34,543 bases of DNA from Acidobacteriota bacterium. GTDB taxonomy: Bacteria; Acidobacteriota; Vicinamibacteria; Marinacidobacterales; Marinacidobacteraceae. This document shows, piece by piece, positions 7,855-16,273 of the stretch. A program made the translations under genes and the position numbers. The stretch lies in NCBI GenBank assembly GCA_028877265.1, contig JAPPGX010000143.1, positions 1,062-35,604 of the forward strand, given 5' to 3'. The notes beneath the pieces were generated by a model. The model saw only the letters and a program-made list of their open reading frames with translations, ran no database searches and was not told the DNA's origin. The first letter of the stretch is position 1; the number at the start of each line of letters is the position of its first letter.

Positions 7855-10793
7855 GCGACCTGCCTCCTGACCAGTTCGCGGAAGACTCCGTCGGCCGCCA
7901 TGAGTTCCTTGAAGGAGCCGCTCTGGACGACCCTTCCGGCCTGCAGGACGTAGATCCGGTCGGCCTGCTCCAGAGTGGACAGGCGGTGGGCGATGACGAG
8001 CCGCGTGGAGGTCAGGGCGGCGAGGTTGCGCATGACCTGGGCCTGGCTCTCGTTGTCCAGCCAGTTGGTTGCTTCGTCGAAGAGCATGATCCGGGGACCG
8101 CCGATCACCGATCGGGCGATCGTGACGCGCTGACTCTCGCCGCCCGACAGGACGGCGCCGCTCGTCCCGACCATCGTCATCAAGCCCATGGGCATGGCCT
8201 TGATCTGCGTTTCGACCTCGGCGGTCCGGACCGCGGCCCATACTGCCTCGCTCGTCACCTGATCGTGGTGGCTGACCAGGTTGTCCCACAGGTCGAGGGG
8301 ATGCAGGCGCACGGATTGCGGCACGGCCCCGATGCGCCGCCGCACCTGTTTCAGGTTCAGGCGCCGCAGATCACGCCCGTCGTAGTACACCGCGCCGGCG
8401 ACCGGCCGGTCGATGCCGAGCGCGAGGCGGAACAGCGTGCTCTTGCCGGCGCCGGACTCGCCGGCGATGGCGACGAACTCGCCGGGACGGGCGCGAATCG
8501 TGACGTCATCGAGAATCAGCGGCCCGTCGGGGTCGTAGCGGAAGGAGATCCGGTCGAACAGCAGGTCGCCGCCCAGGGTCTCGACCGGCTCGCCTTCGAC
8601 ATCGGCCTCGGGGACCGCCGCGAGCAGCGGACGCATCTGGTTGAACGCGGGCAGCGTCGCCGCAATGACCCCGAACGACTCGCCGAGCCGGGCAACGGCG
8701 GACGCAAAGGTGACGAAGACGGTGTACACCACGAGAAAGTCCCCGGCCGGAACATTTCGGTCGACCGCCATCACCGCGAACAGCAGTACGCCGCCGGCGA
8801 GCAGCGGGAGGGCGGCGCCGAGGGCGCGGGCGTGTCCTTCGATGGCGCCGAGCTGGAGTTCCGCGCGTTTCTGCCGGCGATAGTCCCGCGCCCAGGTGGC
8901 GAATGCCGACCCCTCCGCGTTCTCCACGCGAAGCTTGGCGATGCCGCCCACGATCTGGAACAGCCGGCCGGCGACGCGGCGGGTGGCGCTGATCATTCGC
9001 CCGTAGGGCGCGATCTGGCGGAGCCCCAGAATCACGGTGATCAGCAGCGCCGCCAGGCTGAAGCCGAGCGCGATCATCCCGAGAGTGGCGTCGTAGAAGA
9101 AGATGACGCCGAACACCGGAAGCAGGAAGATGCACGAGAGCAGGCTGTCCGCGACGGCCCCCTGCAGGCCGTCGCGAAGGTTCTGGAACGTCATCCCCGA
9201 CATGGCCACGTCGCCGGATGGATGGCGGCGCAGCACGCTCGGCGGGAGGCGCATGAGCCGGTCCCAGAAGGCGGCTTCGACCCGGGAAGCGCCGCGTCCC
9301 TCGAGCCGCATCATCGCCGCACTCTGGAACAGGTGCAGCAAGGCACCGAGCAGGCCGAACCCCGCCACCGTCGCGGCCAGGGCGTAGAGCGCTCCGGCGT
9401 CTCCCCCCGCCGCTACGTGATGCGCGACGAACCCGAGCGCGAGGGCGGGTACCAGCTTGATCAGGCCGCCGGGCAGCCCGGCAAGCGTGAGCCGCGCCAG
9501 GTCTCGCGCCGATCCACGGAGGGCGACCCTGAGAAGGTCCGCGGGCTTCACCGCCGCGGACGGCAGTGGCCGATAGAAGATCCAGGCCTCCTCCCGAAGG
9601 GCGCCGGCGCGATCCGCGCCGAGCCGGACGCGGCGCTTGCTGACCGGGTCGACTTCCCGGTAGCGCCCGAACATTCCCGGCAGCAGCGCCACCGGCTGGC
9701 CGCCCTCCGCACGGAAGGCCAGCATCGCGTTGCTGTCGCCGCGCCACCAGCTGTCCTCGGCCTTGAGCGTCACCCGCCGGGCGCGCACCCCGGACGCGTC
9801 CAGGATGTCCACCAGACTGACCGGGGAGTCGGCCGACGGCCCCGACCGGGCGGGGACCTTGAAGTGGATCCCCTCGCGGCGTCCGATGATCTTCAGGGCC
9901 TCCGGGAGGGCCGCGTCCCCGGCGCCGGCGTCCCGGTCGAGCGGCAGGTCATAGAGGTTGAAGAGTCGCTGCCGGGCGGCCTGTTCCGCCGCGCGGCGGC
10001 TGGCCGTCTGCGCGCGCTCGAGATTCGCGACATCCACGGTCGCCAGCCGGCGGTTGTGGCGTTCGAGGGCGAAAGCGGACGCGTGGAAGGAGGTGAGCGC
10101 GGACAGCAGCGCTCCCTCCTCCGCCAGAGTCCTGGTCGACTTGCCGGACACTGTCGCCTCGCCGAAGAGGGTCAGCCAGCTCGTCCGGGTCAGGGGTAGC
10201 GGAGCTGCGGGCCGGCCGCGGCTCTCCGCGAGTTCCGCCGGATCGACGATCCCCATGTACAGGCTGGCGCCCGGCGGGGGTTGGGACACCCAGACCACCG
10301 AGCGGCGCACCGACAGCGTGCAGGGGGTCAGGTTCCTTGTCACACCCGGTTCGGCGAGCGCGGTCGCCCGCGGGAGACGGCTCGCGAAACGCGAGAGCGT
10401 GTCCGTAACGGCGCTCAGCCAGGTATCCGCCTGTTCCGCCAGCTCCGCGGGATCGGCCTCCGACAACAGCGACGCCGGCAGGCGTTTCAGCAGCGTGCCC
10501 GGCGAGCCCTTGGCGATGACGCTGAGCCGGGTTCCCTCGTCACCGTCCCCCTCGTCCGGTACGACGGCCGGCAGCAGGTATCCCGATTCGCGCCGCAGCA
10601 GGTGTTGCGGCGCCGCCCGCTCGACGCCGTCCTCGAATTCGACCAGGAACAGGTTGACGGCGCCCCGATCGATGAACCAGACGCTATCCGGATCGTCCAG
10701 CTTCACCGGCAGGTTGCCGGCGCAGGGTACGGGCGTGCCCGCGCGGGCGGCGAGCGCCGCGATGGACGTGGTTTCCGGCCGCGTGTCCTTCAT
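7851..10793 (-). CDS. NHLM-type ABC transporter (second subunit, no peptidase)
   Basis: A 980-aa ABC half-transporter of the NHLM bacteriocin export type (TIGR03797-like). A long N-terminal cytoplasmic region (~1-430) without a C39 peptidase precedes about six membrane helices (for example LLSCIFLLPVFGVIFF) and a C-terminal ATPase with Walker A GESGAGKST, signature LSGGESQR and Walker B IMLFDEATN. In these systems it works with the peptidase-bearing ABC protein and an HlyD-like adaptor to export leader-bearing peptides. The ATG at 10793 overlaps the TGA of the preceding transporter gene by one base (TGATG), and its own stop overlaps the next gene's TTG, so three genes are chained. Length and layout match the family. 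Confidence 0.92.
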   Translation of the reverse strand: MKDTRPETTSIAALAARAGTPVPCAGNLPVKLDDPDSVWFIDRGAVNLFLVEFEDGVERAAPQHLLRRESGYLLPAVVPDEGDGDEGTRLSVIAKGSPGTLLKRLPASLLSEADPAELAEQADTWLSAVTDTLSRFASRLPRATALAEPGVTRNLTPCTLSVRRSVVWVSQPPPGASLYMGIVDPAELAESRGRPAAPLPLTRTSWLTLFGEATVSGKSTRTLAEEGALLSALTSFHASAFALERHNRRLATVDVANLERAQTASRRAAEQAARQRLFNLYDLPLDRDAGAGDAALPEALKIIGRREGIHFKVPARSGPSADSPVSLVDILDASGVRARRVTLKAEDSWWRGDSNAMLAFRAEGGQPVALLPGMFGRYREVDPVSKRRVRLGADRAGALREEAWIFYRPLPSAAVKPADLLRVALRGSARDLARLTLAGLPGGLIKLVPALALGFVAHHVAAGGDAGALYALAATVAGFGLLGALLHLFQSAAMMRLEGRGASRVEAAFWDRLMRLPPSVLRRHPSGDVAMSGMTFQNLRDGLQGAVADSLLSCIFLLPVFGVIFFYDATLGMIALGFSLAALLITVILGLRQIAPYGRMISATRRVAGRLFQIVGGIAKLRVENAEGSAFATWARDYRRQKRAELQLGAIEGHARALGAALPLLAGGVLLFAVMAVDRNVPAGDFLVVYTVFVTFASAVARLGESFGVIAATLPAFNQMRPLLAAVPEADVEGEPVETLGGDLLFDRISFRYDPDGPLILDDVTIRARPGEFVAIAGESGAGKSTLFRLALGIDRPVAGAVYYDGRDLRRLNLKQVRRRIGAVPQSVRLHPLDLWDNLVSHHDQVTSEAVWAAVRTAEVETQIKAMPMGLMTMVGTSGAVLSGGESQRVTIARSVIGGPRIMLFDEATNWLDNESQAQVMRNLAALTSTRLVIAHRLSTLEQADRIYVLQAGRVVQSGSFKELMAADGVFRELVRRQVA

Positions 10794-13003
10794 CAGCCTG
10801 ACTTGACCAGCTTGTAGTACATGCCGTCCCGGTCGGCGATCAGGTCGTCGTGCGCGCCGCGCTGCACTTCCGCGCCCTGGTCGAGGACGACGATCTCGTC
10901 GCAATCGCGCACCGTGCTCAGCCGGTGCGCCACGATCAGGCACGTGACGCCGCGGCGCCGCAGGGCGTCATCGACCGCCTCCTCGGTCGCGGCGTCGAGG
11001 GCGCTGGTCGCCTCGTCCAGCACGAGCACTGTCGGGTTGCCCACCAGGGCGCGGGCGATCTCCAGCCGCTGGCGCTGGCCGCCGCTGAAGTTCACACCGC
11101 CCTCCTCGACCAGGGTCGCATATCCGCGCGACCGGAGCAGGATTTCGTCATGGATGCACGCGTCCCGGGTGGCGGCGCCGATGACCTCGTCCGGGACCGC
11201 CGGATTCCAGAGCGTGATGTTGTCGCGGAGCGACGCGGAAAAGAGCACGGCCTCCTGATCCACCATGGAAATGGACCGCCGCAACACTTCCTCGGGAACC
11301 TCGTCCCGCCGGTGGCCATCGAACAGGATGTCCCCGGACCAGGGCTCACAGATCCCCGAGACCAGACGCGCCAGCGTGGACTTGCCGGAACCGCTGGGGC
11401 CGACCACGGCCACGCGCTGCCCCGGCTCGACGGTGAGGCTGAAGTCCTCGATCAGCGGCCGCCGGCTCCGGTTGTAGCCGAAGGTGACGTTCCGCAACTC
11501 GAGCCGGCCGGTGAGCTGCAGACGGCCGCCCAACGTGCGAATGGACTCCGAGGCGGGGCTGCGGCGCCTGAAGACGGAGTCTTCCTCGGTCCGGGAGACG
11601 TCCTCCAGACGCTGCAGATCGGTTTCCAGCGCCTGGCGCTTGTCGGCGAACTCCAGGAAACGCCCGATGGGCGCCAGGAACATCTCGGCCAGGATGTAGA
11701 ACGCGACCAGCGACCCGAGCGTCAGCTCGCCGGCGATCACCAGACTTCCCCCGATCGCCAGAATCGCGGCGGCGCGGAGGGCGGCGATCAGGCCCGGCAG
11801 CGCGGAGTTGACGGCGCCCAGCTCGGAGTAGAGCTGGCGGGCATGCAGTTCGCGCGCCTGTTGGCCGCTCCAGCGCGCAAAGAACCGGTCATCCGCGCCG
11901 GTCATGCGCAGGTTGTCCGCGTGACTCAGCATCTGCATGCCGACGCCGATCAGCAACCCCTGTTCACGGCGCATCGCCTGGCTGCGAACCGCCCGCACCG
12001 CACCCAGGAAGTGAGCCAGCAAGCCGTGCAGCACGGCGAGCAAGAGCACCGCCAGCGTGAGCCGAACGTCGTAGGCCAGCATGGCGACGACGAGCACCGC
12101 GCTCATCGCCATGTCGATGAGGAGCACCAGGAACTCCTCCGTCAGATTCTTCGCGATGCGATCGATGGACGAGACCCGATCCGTCAGATCGCCGACCAGC
12201 CGGTGTTCGAAGAACGCCACCGGCAGACGCAGGAGCCGCGACAGGCCCCGGTCGTAGCCGGTCACCGAAATCCGCACCGCCAGCCGCTTCAGGAACCGGT
12301 GCTTCAGCAAGGAGAGGACGTACACCAGCACCCCACCGCCCAGCAGGGCCGCCACCAGTCCGCCCCAGCGGCCGTGCCTGGCCAGCACCTCGTCCACGAA
12401 AACGCCGAGCGACACGGGGACGATGAGCGGCAGCAACGCCAGCATGAACGCGCAGGCGAGCACCCCGGTGAGCACGCTCCACGAGCCGGTGAGCACGGTA
12501 CGCAACTGCGCGAACAGGCTGGGCTGCTCGCCGCCGGGACTGAAGTCCGCGCCGCGCTTGAAGCGGAGCGCAATCCCGCTGAACCCCTTGCTGAACTCTT
12601 CGGCCGAAAGCCGGCGCCGCCCGGTAGCCGGGTCGTTCAGGTAGAAGTTGCGGCCGTCGAACCCTTCGAGCACCACGAAGTGGCTGAACTGCCAGAAGAG
12701 GATCAAGGGCAGCGGCAGCATCCGCAACTGGTCGGCGCGGAGGCTGAGTCCGTTGCATTCGAGGCCGTAGTGGCGGGCCGCGCGCGCGATGCTGGCGGCG
12801 CTGCTGCCGTCGCGACTCACCTCGCATCGTTCGCGGAGCTCGGTGAGCGGCACCCAGCGCCCGAAGAAGGCCAGCACGCTCCCGAGGCAGGCGGCGCCGC
12901 ACTCCGACGCATGCATCTGCAGCAAGATCGGAGTCGTTACGCGTTGCTTCGGGGAATCCGGCGCGGTCCTGGCGCCAGCCTTCCCCGAAACGGGGGACGG
13001 CAT
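10793..13003 (-). CDS. NHLM-type C39 peptidase/ABC exporter
   Basis: A 736-aa transporter that cuts leaders at double-Gly-type sites and exports the core (TIGR03796-like). The N-terminal C39 peptidase shows its catalytic triad: C35 in SECGAACLG, H108 in SHFVVLEGF and D124 in LNDPATG. Membrane helices follow (~170-440), then the ATPase with GPSGSGKST, FSGGQRQR and VLVLDEATS. The expected substrate is the precursor at 2589, cut after Ala78-Gly, and possibly also the leader-like domain of the toroid fusion. The start is the ATG at 13003, one base after the adaptor stop; an upstream in-frame extension would overlap that gene. All catalytic residues are present, so it looks active. Confidence 0.95.
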   Translation of the reverse strand: MPSPVSGKAGARTAPDSPKQRVTTPILLQMHASECGAACLGSVLAFFGRWVPLTELRERCEVSRDGSSAASIARAARHYGLECNGLSLRADQLRMLPLPLILFWQFSHFVVLEGFDGRNFYLNDPATGRRRLSAEEFSKGFSGIALRFKRGADFSPGGEQPSLFAQLRTVLTGSWSVLTGVLACAFMLALLPLIVPVSLGVFVDEVLARHGRWGGLVAALLGGGVLVYVLSLLKHRFLKRLAVRISVTGYDRGLSRLLRLPVAFFEHRLVGDLTDRVSSIDRIAKNLTEEFLVLLIDMAMSAVLVVAMLAYDVRLTLAVLLLAVLHGLLAHFLGAVRAVRSQAMRREQGLLIGVGMQMLSHADNLRMTGADDRFFARWSGQQARELHARQLYSELGAVNSALPGLIAALRAAAILAIGGSLVIAGELTLGSLVAFYILAEMFLAPIGRFLEFADKRQALETDLQRLEDVSRTEEDSVFRRRSPASESIRTLGGRLQLTGRLELRNVTFGYNRSRRPLIEDFSLTVEPGQRVAVVGPSGSGKSTLARLVSGICEPWSGDILFDGHRRDEVPEEVLRRSISMVDQEAVLFSASLRDNITLWNPAVPDEVIGAATRDACIHDEILLRSRGYATLVEEGGVNFSGGQRQRLEIARALVGNPTVLVLDEATSALDAATEEAVDDALRRRGVTCLIVAHRLSTVRDCDEIVVLDQGAEVQRGAHDDLIADRDGMYYKLVKSG

Positions 13004-13004
13004 C

Positions 13005-13556
13005 CTAGGAACGCCCCAACCGCAGGATCGAGATGGGGGACTGCCTGCCGAGCTCGATGAAGATCCGGCATTCCCCACCCGCTCGGGGAGCGAGCGCGAG
13101 GCTCTCGTCGAGGGCGATTTCGACGCGGTACACGGACAGCGGCGACACGCTCTGTAGCGCCGCGAGGCCTTCGGACAGAGGCACGGCGGAAATCGTCGAG
13201 AGTTCTCCGTCGAGGGTCTCGGCCTCCCCGTCCGCGAGGTGCAACTCGACCGCCGCCGCCATCCCGGCCTTGATGTGCGGCGCCACGCCGGGGTCGAGCC
13301 GGACGAGCGCCTGCACCGAGCGGCGGCCCGCGGACAGGTTCCGGCCGGGCTCCACCAGGACGCCGTCCACCGCGAGGCCGCGGCCCACGTCGCCCAGCAC
13401 GAACCACGCGCCGAGGACGACCAGCAACAGCGCGATGGCGGCGACCAGGCGGCGCTCCCGCGGCGTGGAGACCGTCAGCAGCCGGTCGAGCTGTTCGCGT
13501 TCTTCCTTCGCTTCGGCGACAGTGTTGTGAAAGGAGTCAAATGGATTGTTGAACAC
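13005..13556 (-). CDS. Short NHLM-type HlyD/adaptor protein
   Basis: First gene of the operon, 183 aa. It opens like NHLM secretion adaptors (TIGR03794-like): FNNPFDSFHNTVAEAKEEREQLDRLLTVSTPRERR, then one membrane helix (~39-55, AAIALLLVVLGAWFVLG), then a short periplasmic part ending in PISILRLGRS. Family members are normally over 400 aa and carry a coiled-coil hairpin and lipoyl domain. Here the first beta-barrel strands (~60-75) pass almost directly into the closing barrel region (ALVRLDPGVAPHIKAGMAAAVEL), so the hairpin appears to be missing cleanly with the frame kept. The start is a GTG at 13556. No convincing promoter is seen in the 134 bp upstream (13557-13690). It may bridge membranes poorly or act as a chaperone-like partner. 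Confidence 0.85.
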   Translation of the reverse strand: MFNNPFDSFHNTVAEAKEEREQLDRLLTVSTPRERRLVAAIALLLVVLGAWFVLGDVGRGLAVDGVLVEPGRNLSAGRRSVQALVRLDPGVAPHIKAGMAAAVELHLADGEAETLDGELSTISAVPLSEGLAALQSVSPLSVYRVEIALDESLALAPRAGGECRIFIELGRQSPISILRLGRS

Positions 13557-13690
13557 GGTCCTGCGTACCCGTCCCGACCTGGCAGCAACCAGGAAGATTC
13601 ACGAATGGTAAATCCTCGTGGGCGGTTTGGGTTCGGATTGCGGTTCGGCGGCCGCCGGCCCGCCGGGGATCGACGGCGCCCTGCGTTCCC

Positions 13691-15109
13691 CTACTCGCCG
13701 GCGGCGCGCCGGGCCGCGATGGCGTCGAGCGCCCCGGCGATGTCGGCGGCGCTCAGGTAGCGGCCGCCGGCAACGACTCCGCGAATCTCGCGCGTCGCCG
13801 CGATGTCTTCAAGCGGGTTCGCGTCGAGCAGGACCAGGTCGGCCCGGTTTCCGGGGGCGATGACGCCGAAGTCCGCAGCGAGGCGGCCGCCGCGGGCGAC
13901 GTGTTCCGCCACCATCCGGGTGCCGGACTCCAGCACTTCGTAGGGGGTCATCCCGGCCTCGACGTACGACACCGCCTCGCCGTGGATCGAGAAGCCGGGG
14001 ACGCTGAAGATCTGGGGTGAGTCGGTGCCGAGCAGGATGTTCGCGCCCGCGTCGTTCAGGGCTCCCAGGATCCGCCGCCGGAGGGCGGCGATCCGCTCGG
14101 TGTTCTCCACCCCGTAGCGCTCGATCCCGGAATCCACCGTCTCCGTCCAGCGGGCGACGGTCTCCTCGGGCATGTAGCGGATCTCCGGCCGCTCGGCCTT
14201 CAAGGCGGCTGACGGCCGGGTCGGGAGGATGCCCGACTCCCAGAGGACCATGGTGGGCACGACGCCCGTCCCGCTCGCCTCGATCGCCTCGATGACCCCG
14301 GGCAGGCGTTCGAGGTCCACCAGCTCCGAGAGCCCGGCGATGCCCCGGAGGGCCTCCATCTCCTCCCGCGCTTCCTCGGGAATCAGCGCTTCCACGAAGT
14401 TGTCGAGGTGGTCCACCGTGTCGTGGCCGCCCTCGAGCGCGGCGAAAAGCCCCACCTCGTCCGCCACGTGCCCGGCGAACGGAATCCCCAGACTCCGCGC
14501 TTCCGCGGCGAGGGCGGCGTAAGTCTCCGGCGAAAGCCCCTCGTGGACCTTCAGGAGATCGAACCCGGCTTCGTGGTACTCCCGGACCAGCCGCACCGCC
14601 TCCTCCGGGCTCTCGATCCGCCCGCTCATCGAGGGACTGCCCACGATGAGCCGGGGGCCGATCAGCTCGCCCGCGTCGATCCGGTCCCGGAGCGCGAGCT
14701 GGCTCGCGTGCCCCTGCATCCCGCGCACCGTGGTGACGCCGTTCGCCACGTACATCATCAACACGTCCTCGGTGAGCGCCGGCGGACTGTTCGCGCCCGG
14801 CAGGTGGCCGTGCATCTCGGCGAGTCCGGGAATCAGGAAGCGCCCCTCGCCGTCGACAATGGTCGTGTCCGCTCCGAGGGTGACTTCCGCCGCGGGCAGC
14901 ACCGCCGCGATGCGGCCGTCCTTCACGACCACCGTGTGGCCGGGAAGCGTCCGCTCGCTGTCCATCGGGAGCACCGTCGCCGAGACGATCGCGAGATCGG
15001 CGTCCGGCACCGTGGGCTGGGGAGCGCAGGCAAACCCCGCCGGCAGCAGGAGCGACAGGGCGGCGCTCGGGATGCTCCGGATTCCGGAGCCGGATCGCTG
15101 TGTTCTCAT
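13691..15109 (-). CDS. Exported amidohydrolase (imidazolonepropionase/prolidase-like)
   Basis: A 472-aa metal-dependent hydrolase of the amidohydrolase superfamily. The N-terminus (~1-30) is a signal peptide ending in GFAC, a poor lipobox, so export is likely but lipidation is uncertain. The first metal motif is HGH in LAEMHGHLPG, followed by K in LLKVHEG (probable carboxylated Lys), FAGHVAD, DTVDHLDN and the catalytic Asp in LLGTDSPQ. The C-terminal GNRADLVLLDANPLEDI is the usual end of this family. Start: the ATG at 15109 has GGGAG 8 nt upstream; the ATG at 15115 is too close to it. The gene is divergent from the glycosyltransferase. Substrate not predictable; dipeptides or cyclic imides are typical. 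Confidence 0.9.
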   Translation of the reverse strand: MRTQRSGSGIRSIPSAALSLLLPAGFACAPQPTVPDADLAIVSATVLPMDSERTLPGHTVVVKDGRIAAVLPAAEVTLGADTTIVDGEGRFLIPGLAEMHGHLPGANSPPALTEDVLMMYVANGVTTVRGMQGHASQLALRDRIDAGELIGPRLIVGSPSMSGRIESPEEAVRLVREYHEAGFDLLKVHEGLSPETYAALAAEARSLGIPFAGHVADEVGLFAALEGGHDTVDHLDNFVEALIPEEAREEMEALRGIAGLSELVDLERLPGVIEAIEASGTGVVPTMVLWESGILPTRPSAALKAERPEIRYMPEETVARWTETVDSGIERYGVENTERIAALRRRILGALNDAGANILLGTDSPQIFSVPGFSIHGEAVSYVEAGMTPYEVLESGTRMVAEHVARGGRLAADFGVIAPGNRADLVLLDANPLEDIAATREIRGVVAGGRYLSAADIAGALDAIAARRAAGE

Positions 15110-15187
15110 GGGCATCGCTCCCGCCAAAGCTCCGTACGCATTATGGGGGCGGAGCGGATGGGAAACCAGGAATACTCCCGAACCGTC

Positions 15188-16273
15188 ATGGCGCTCCGAA
15201 TCGAGCTGTGGGGGCCGCCGCTCGCCCCGCTCACGGGCGGGAACCTCTATGACCGGATCCTGGTGGAAACCCTGCGGGACCGGGGCCACGAGGTGACGGT
15301 GCGCGAGTTCGCGGGGGACGGATCGGAGACGCCCGCGGCCGGCACTCGAGCCGACGTGATCGTGCAGGACGAACTGCTGCACCGGGAGTTCCGGCGGCGA
15401 AACGCCGCCTGGCAGGGGCGCCGGCCGCGCACCGTCGCGCTCGTCCACCACCTCCAGAGCTCGGAACCCGAACGCGGAGAAGCGGCGCTGGCCCGGCTCC
15501 GCAGGGAAGAACGCGCCTACCTGCGCGGCGTGGACGGGGTCCTGTCTCCCAGCCGGGCCAGCGTGGAGGCGGCCCGGAGGCTCGCCGGACAAGAGCTGCC
15601 GGCCGCGGTCGTCCCGCCCGGCCGGGACCGGCTCGCGGGCGCCACGCTTCCTCCCCTTCCCGGTCCGGAGGAGATCCGGGCGCGCGCCCGCGGCCCCCTG
15701 CGGGTCGCCCACGTGGGCAACGTGATTCCCCGGAAGCGACTCCTCGAACTGCTCGAAGGACTGGCCGCGGTCCCCGCCTGGACGCTGACGGTGGCGGGGC
15801 GCGAGGACCCGGACCCCGCCTACGCCGCCGCGGTGCGCCGGCGCGCCGCCGCCCCGGACCTCAAGGACCGGGTCCGCTTCCGGGGAGCGCTGGGACCGGC
15901 GGCGCTCGCCGGGCTGCTGAGAGACAGCACCCTGCTCGCCGTACCCTCCACCCACGAAGGATTCGGAATCGTGTATCTGGAGGGGTTCGCCTTCGGGCTG
16001 CCCGCGCTCGCCGCGGCTTCCGGAGGGGCGGCGGAGGTCGTGAGCGACGGCGAAACCGGCTGGTCGATCCGCGAGGCGGGGTCAAAGGGTGCTGCGGAGC
16101 GGATTGCCGGCCGCCTCGAAACGCTCGCCGCCGATCGCGGCCGCCTCGCGGCGATGGGGCTCGGCGCCGCCGAACGCCACCGGAGCCATCCCACCTGGGC
16201 GGAGAGCGTGGCCGCCGCCGAGGACCTCCTCGCGCTCCCGGAACGGAGCCGAAGCGGCGAACGCGATCAGTGA
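15188..16273 (+). CDS. GT4-type glycosyltransferase
   Basis: A 361-aa GT-B fold glycosyltransferase. The N-terminal half begins IELWGPPLAPLTGGNLYDRILVETL, a donor/acceptor opening seen in family GT4. The C-terminal half has LRVAHVGNVIPRKRLLELLEGL and the STHEGFGIVYLEGFAFGLP motif, with the two Glu residues that bind the nucleotide-sugar phosphate and ribose. No membrane segment is visible. Start choice is uncertain: ATGs at 15143 and 15158 are in frame, and 15158 has GGAG close by; I chose 15188 because homology seems to begin there. It converges with the AlkB-fusion gene and the two overlap by 7 bp (16267-16273). The sugar and acceptor are unknown. Confidence 0.88.
   Translation: MALRIELWGPPLAPLTGGNLYDRILVETLRDRGHEVTVREFAGDGSETPAAGTRADVIVQDELLHREFRRRNAAWQGRRPRTVALVHHLQSSEPERGEAALARLRREERAYLRGVDGVLSPSRASVEAARRLAGQELPAAVVPPGRDRLAGATLPPLPGPEEIRARARGPLRVAHVGNVIPRKRLLELLEGLAAVPAWTLTVAGREDPDPAYAAAVRRRAAAPDLKDRVRFRGALGPAALAGLLRDSTLLAVPSTHEGFGIVYLEGFAFGLPALAAASGGAAEVVSDGETGWSIREAGSKGAAERIAGRLETLAADRGRLAAMGLGAAERHRSHPTWAESVAAAEDLLALPERSRSGERDQ

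Noticed and set aside
15110..15955. N-terminal extension of the amidohydrolase to a start near 15955
   Set aside because: It would run antisense through the glycosyltransferase; the signal peptide and GGGAG at the ATG at 15109 fix the start.
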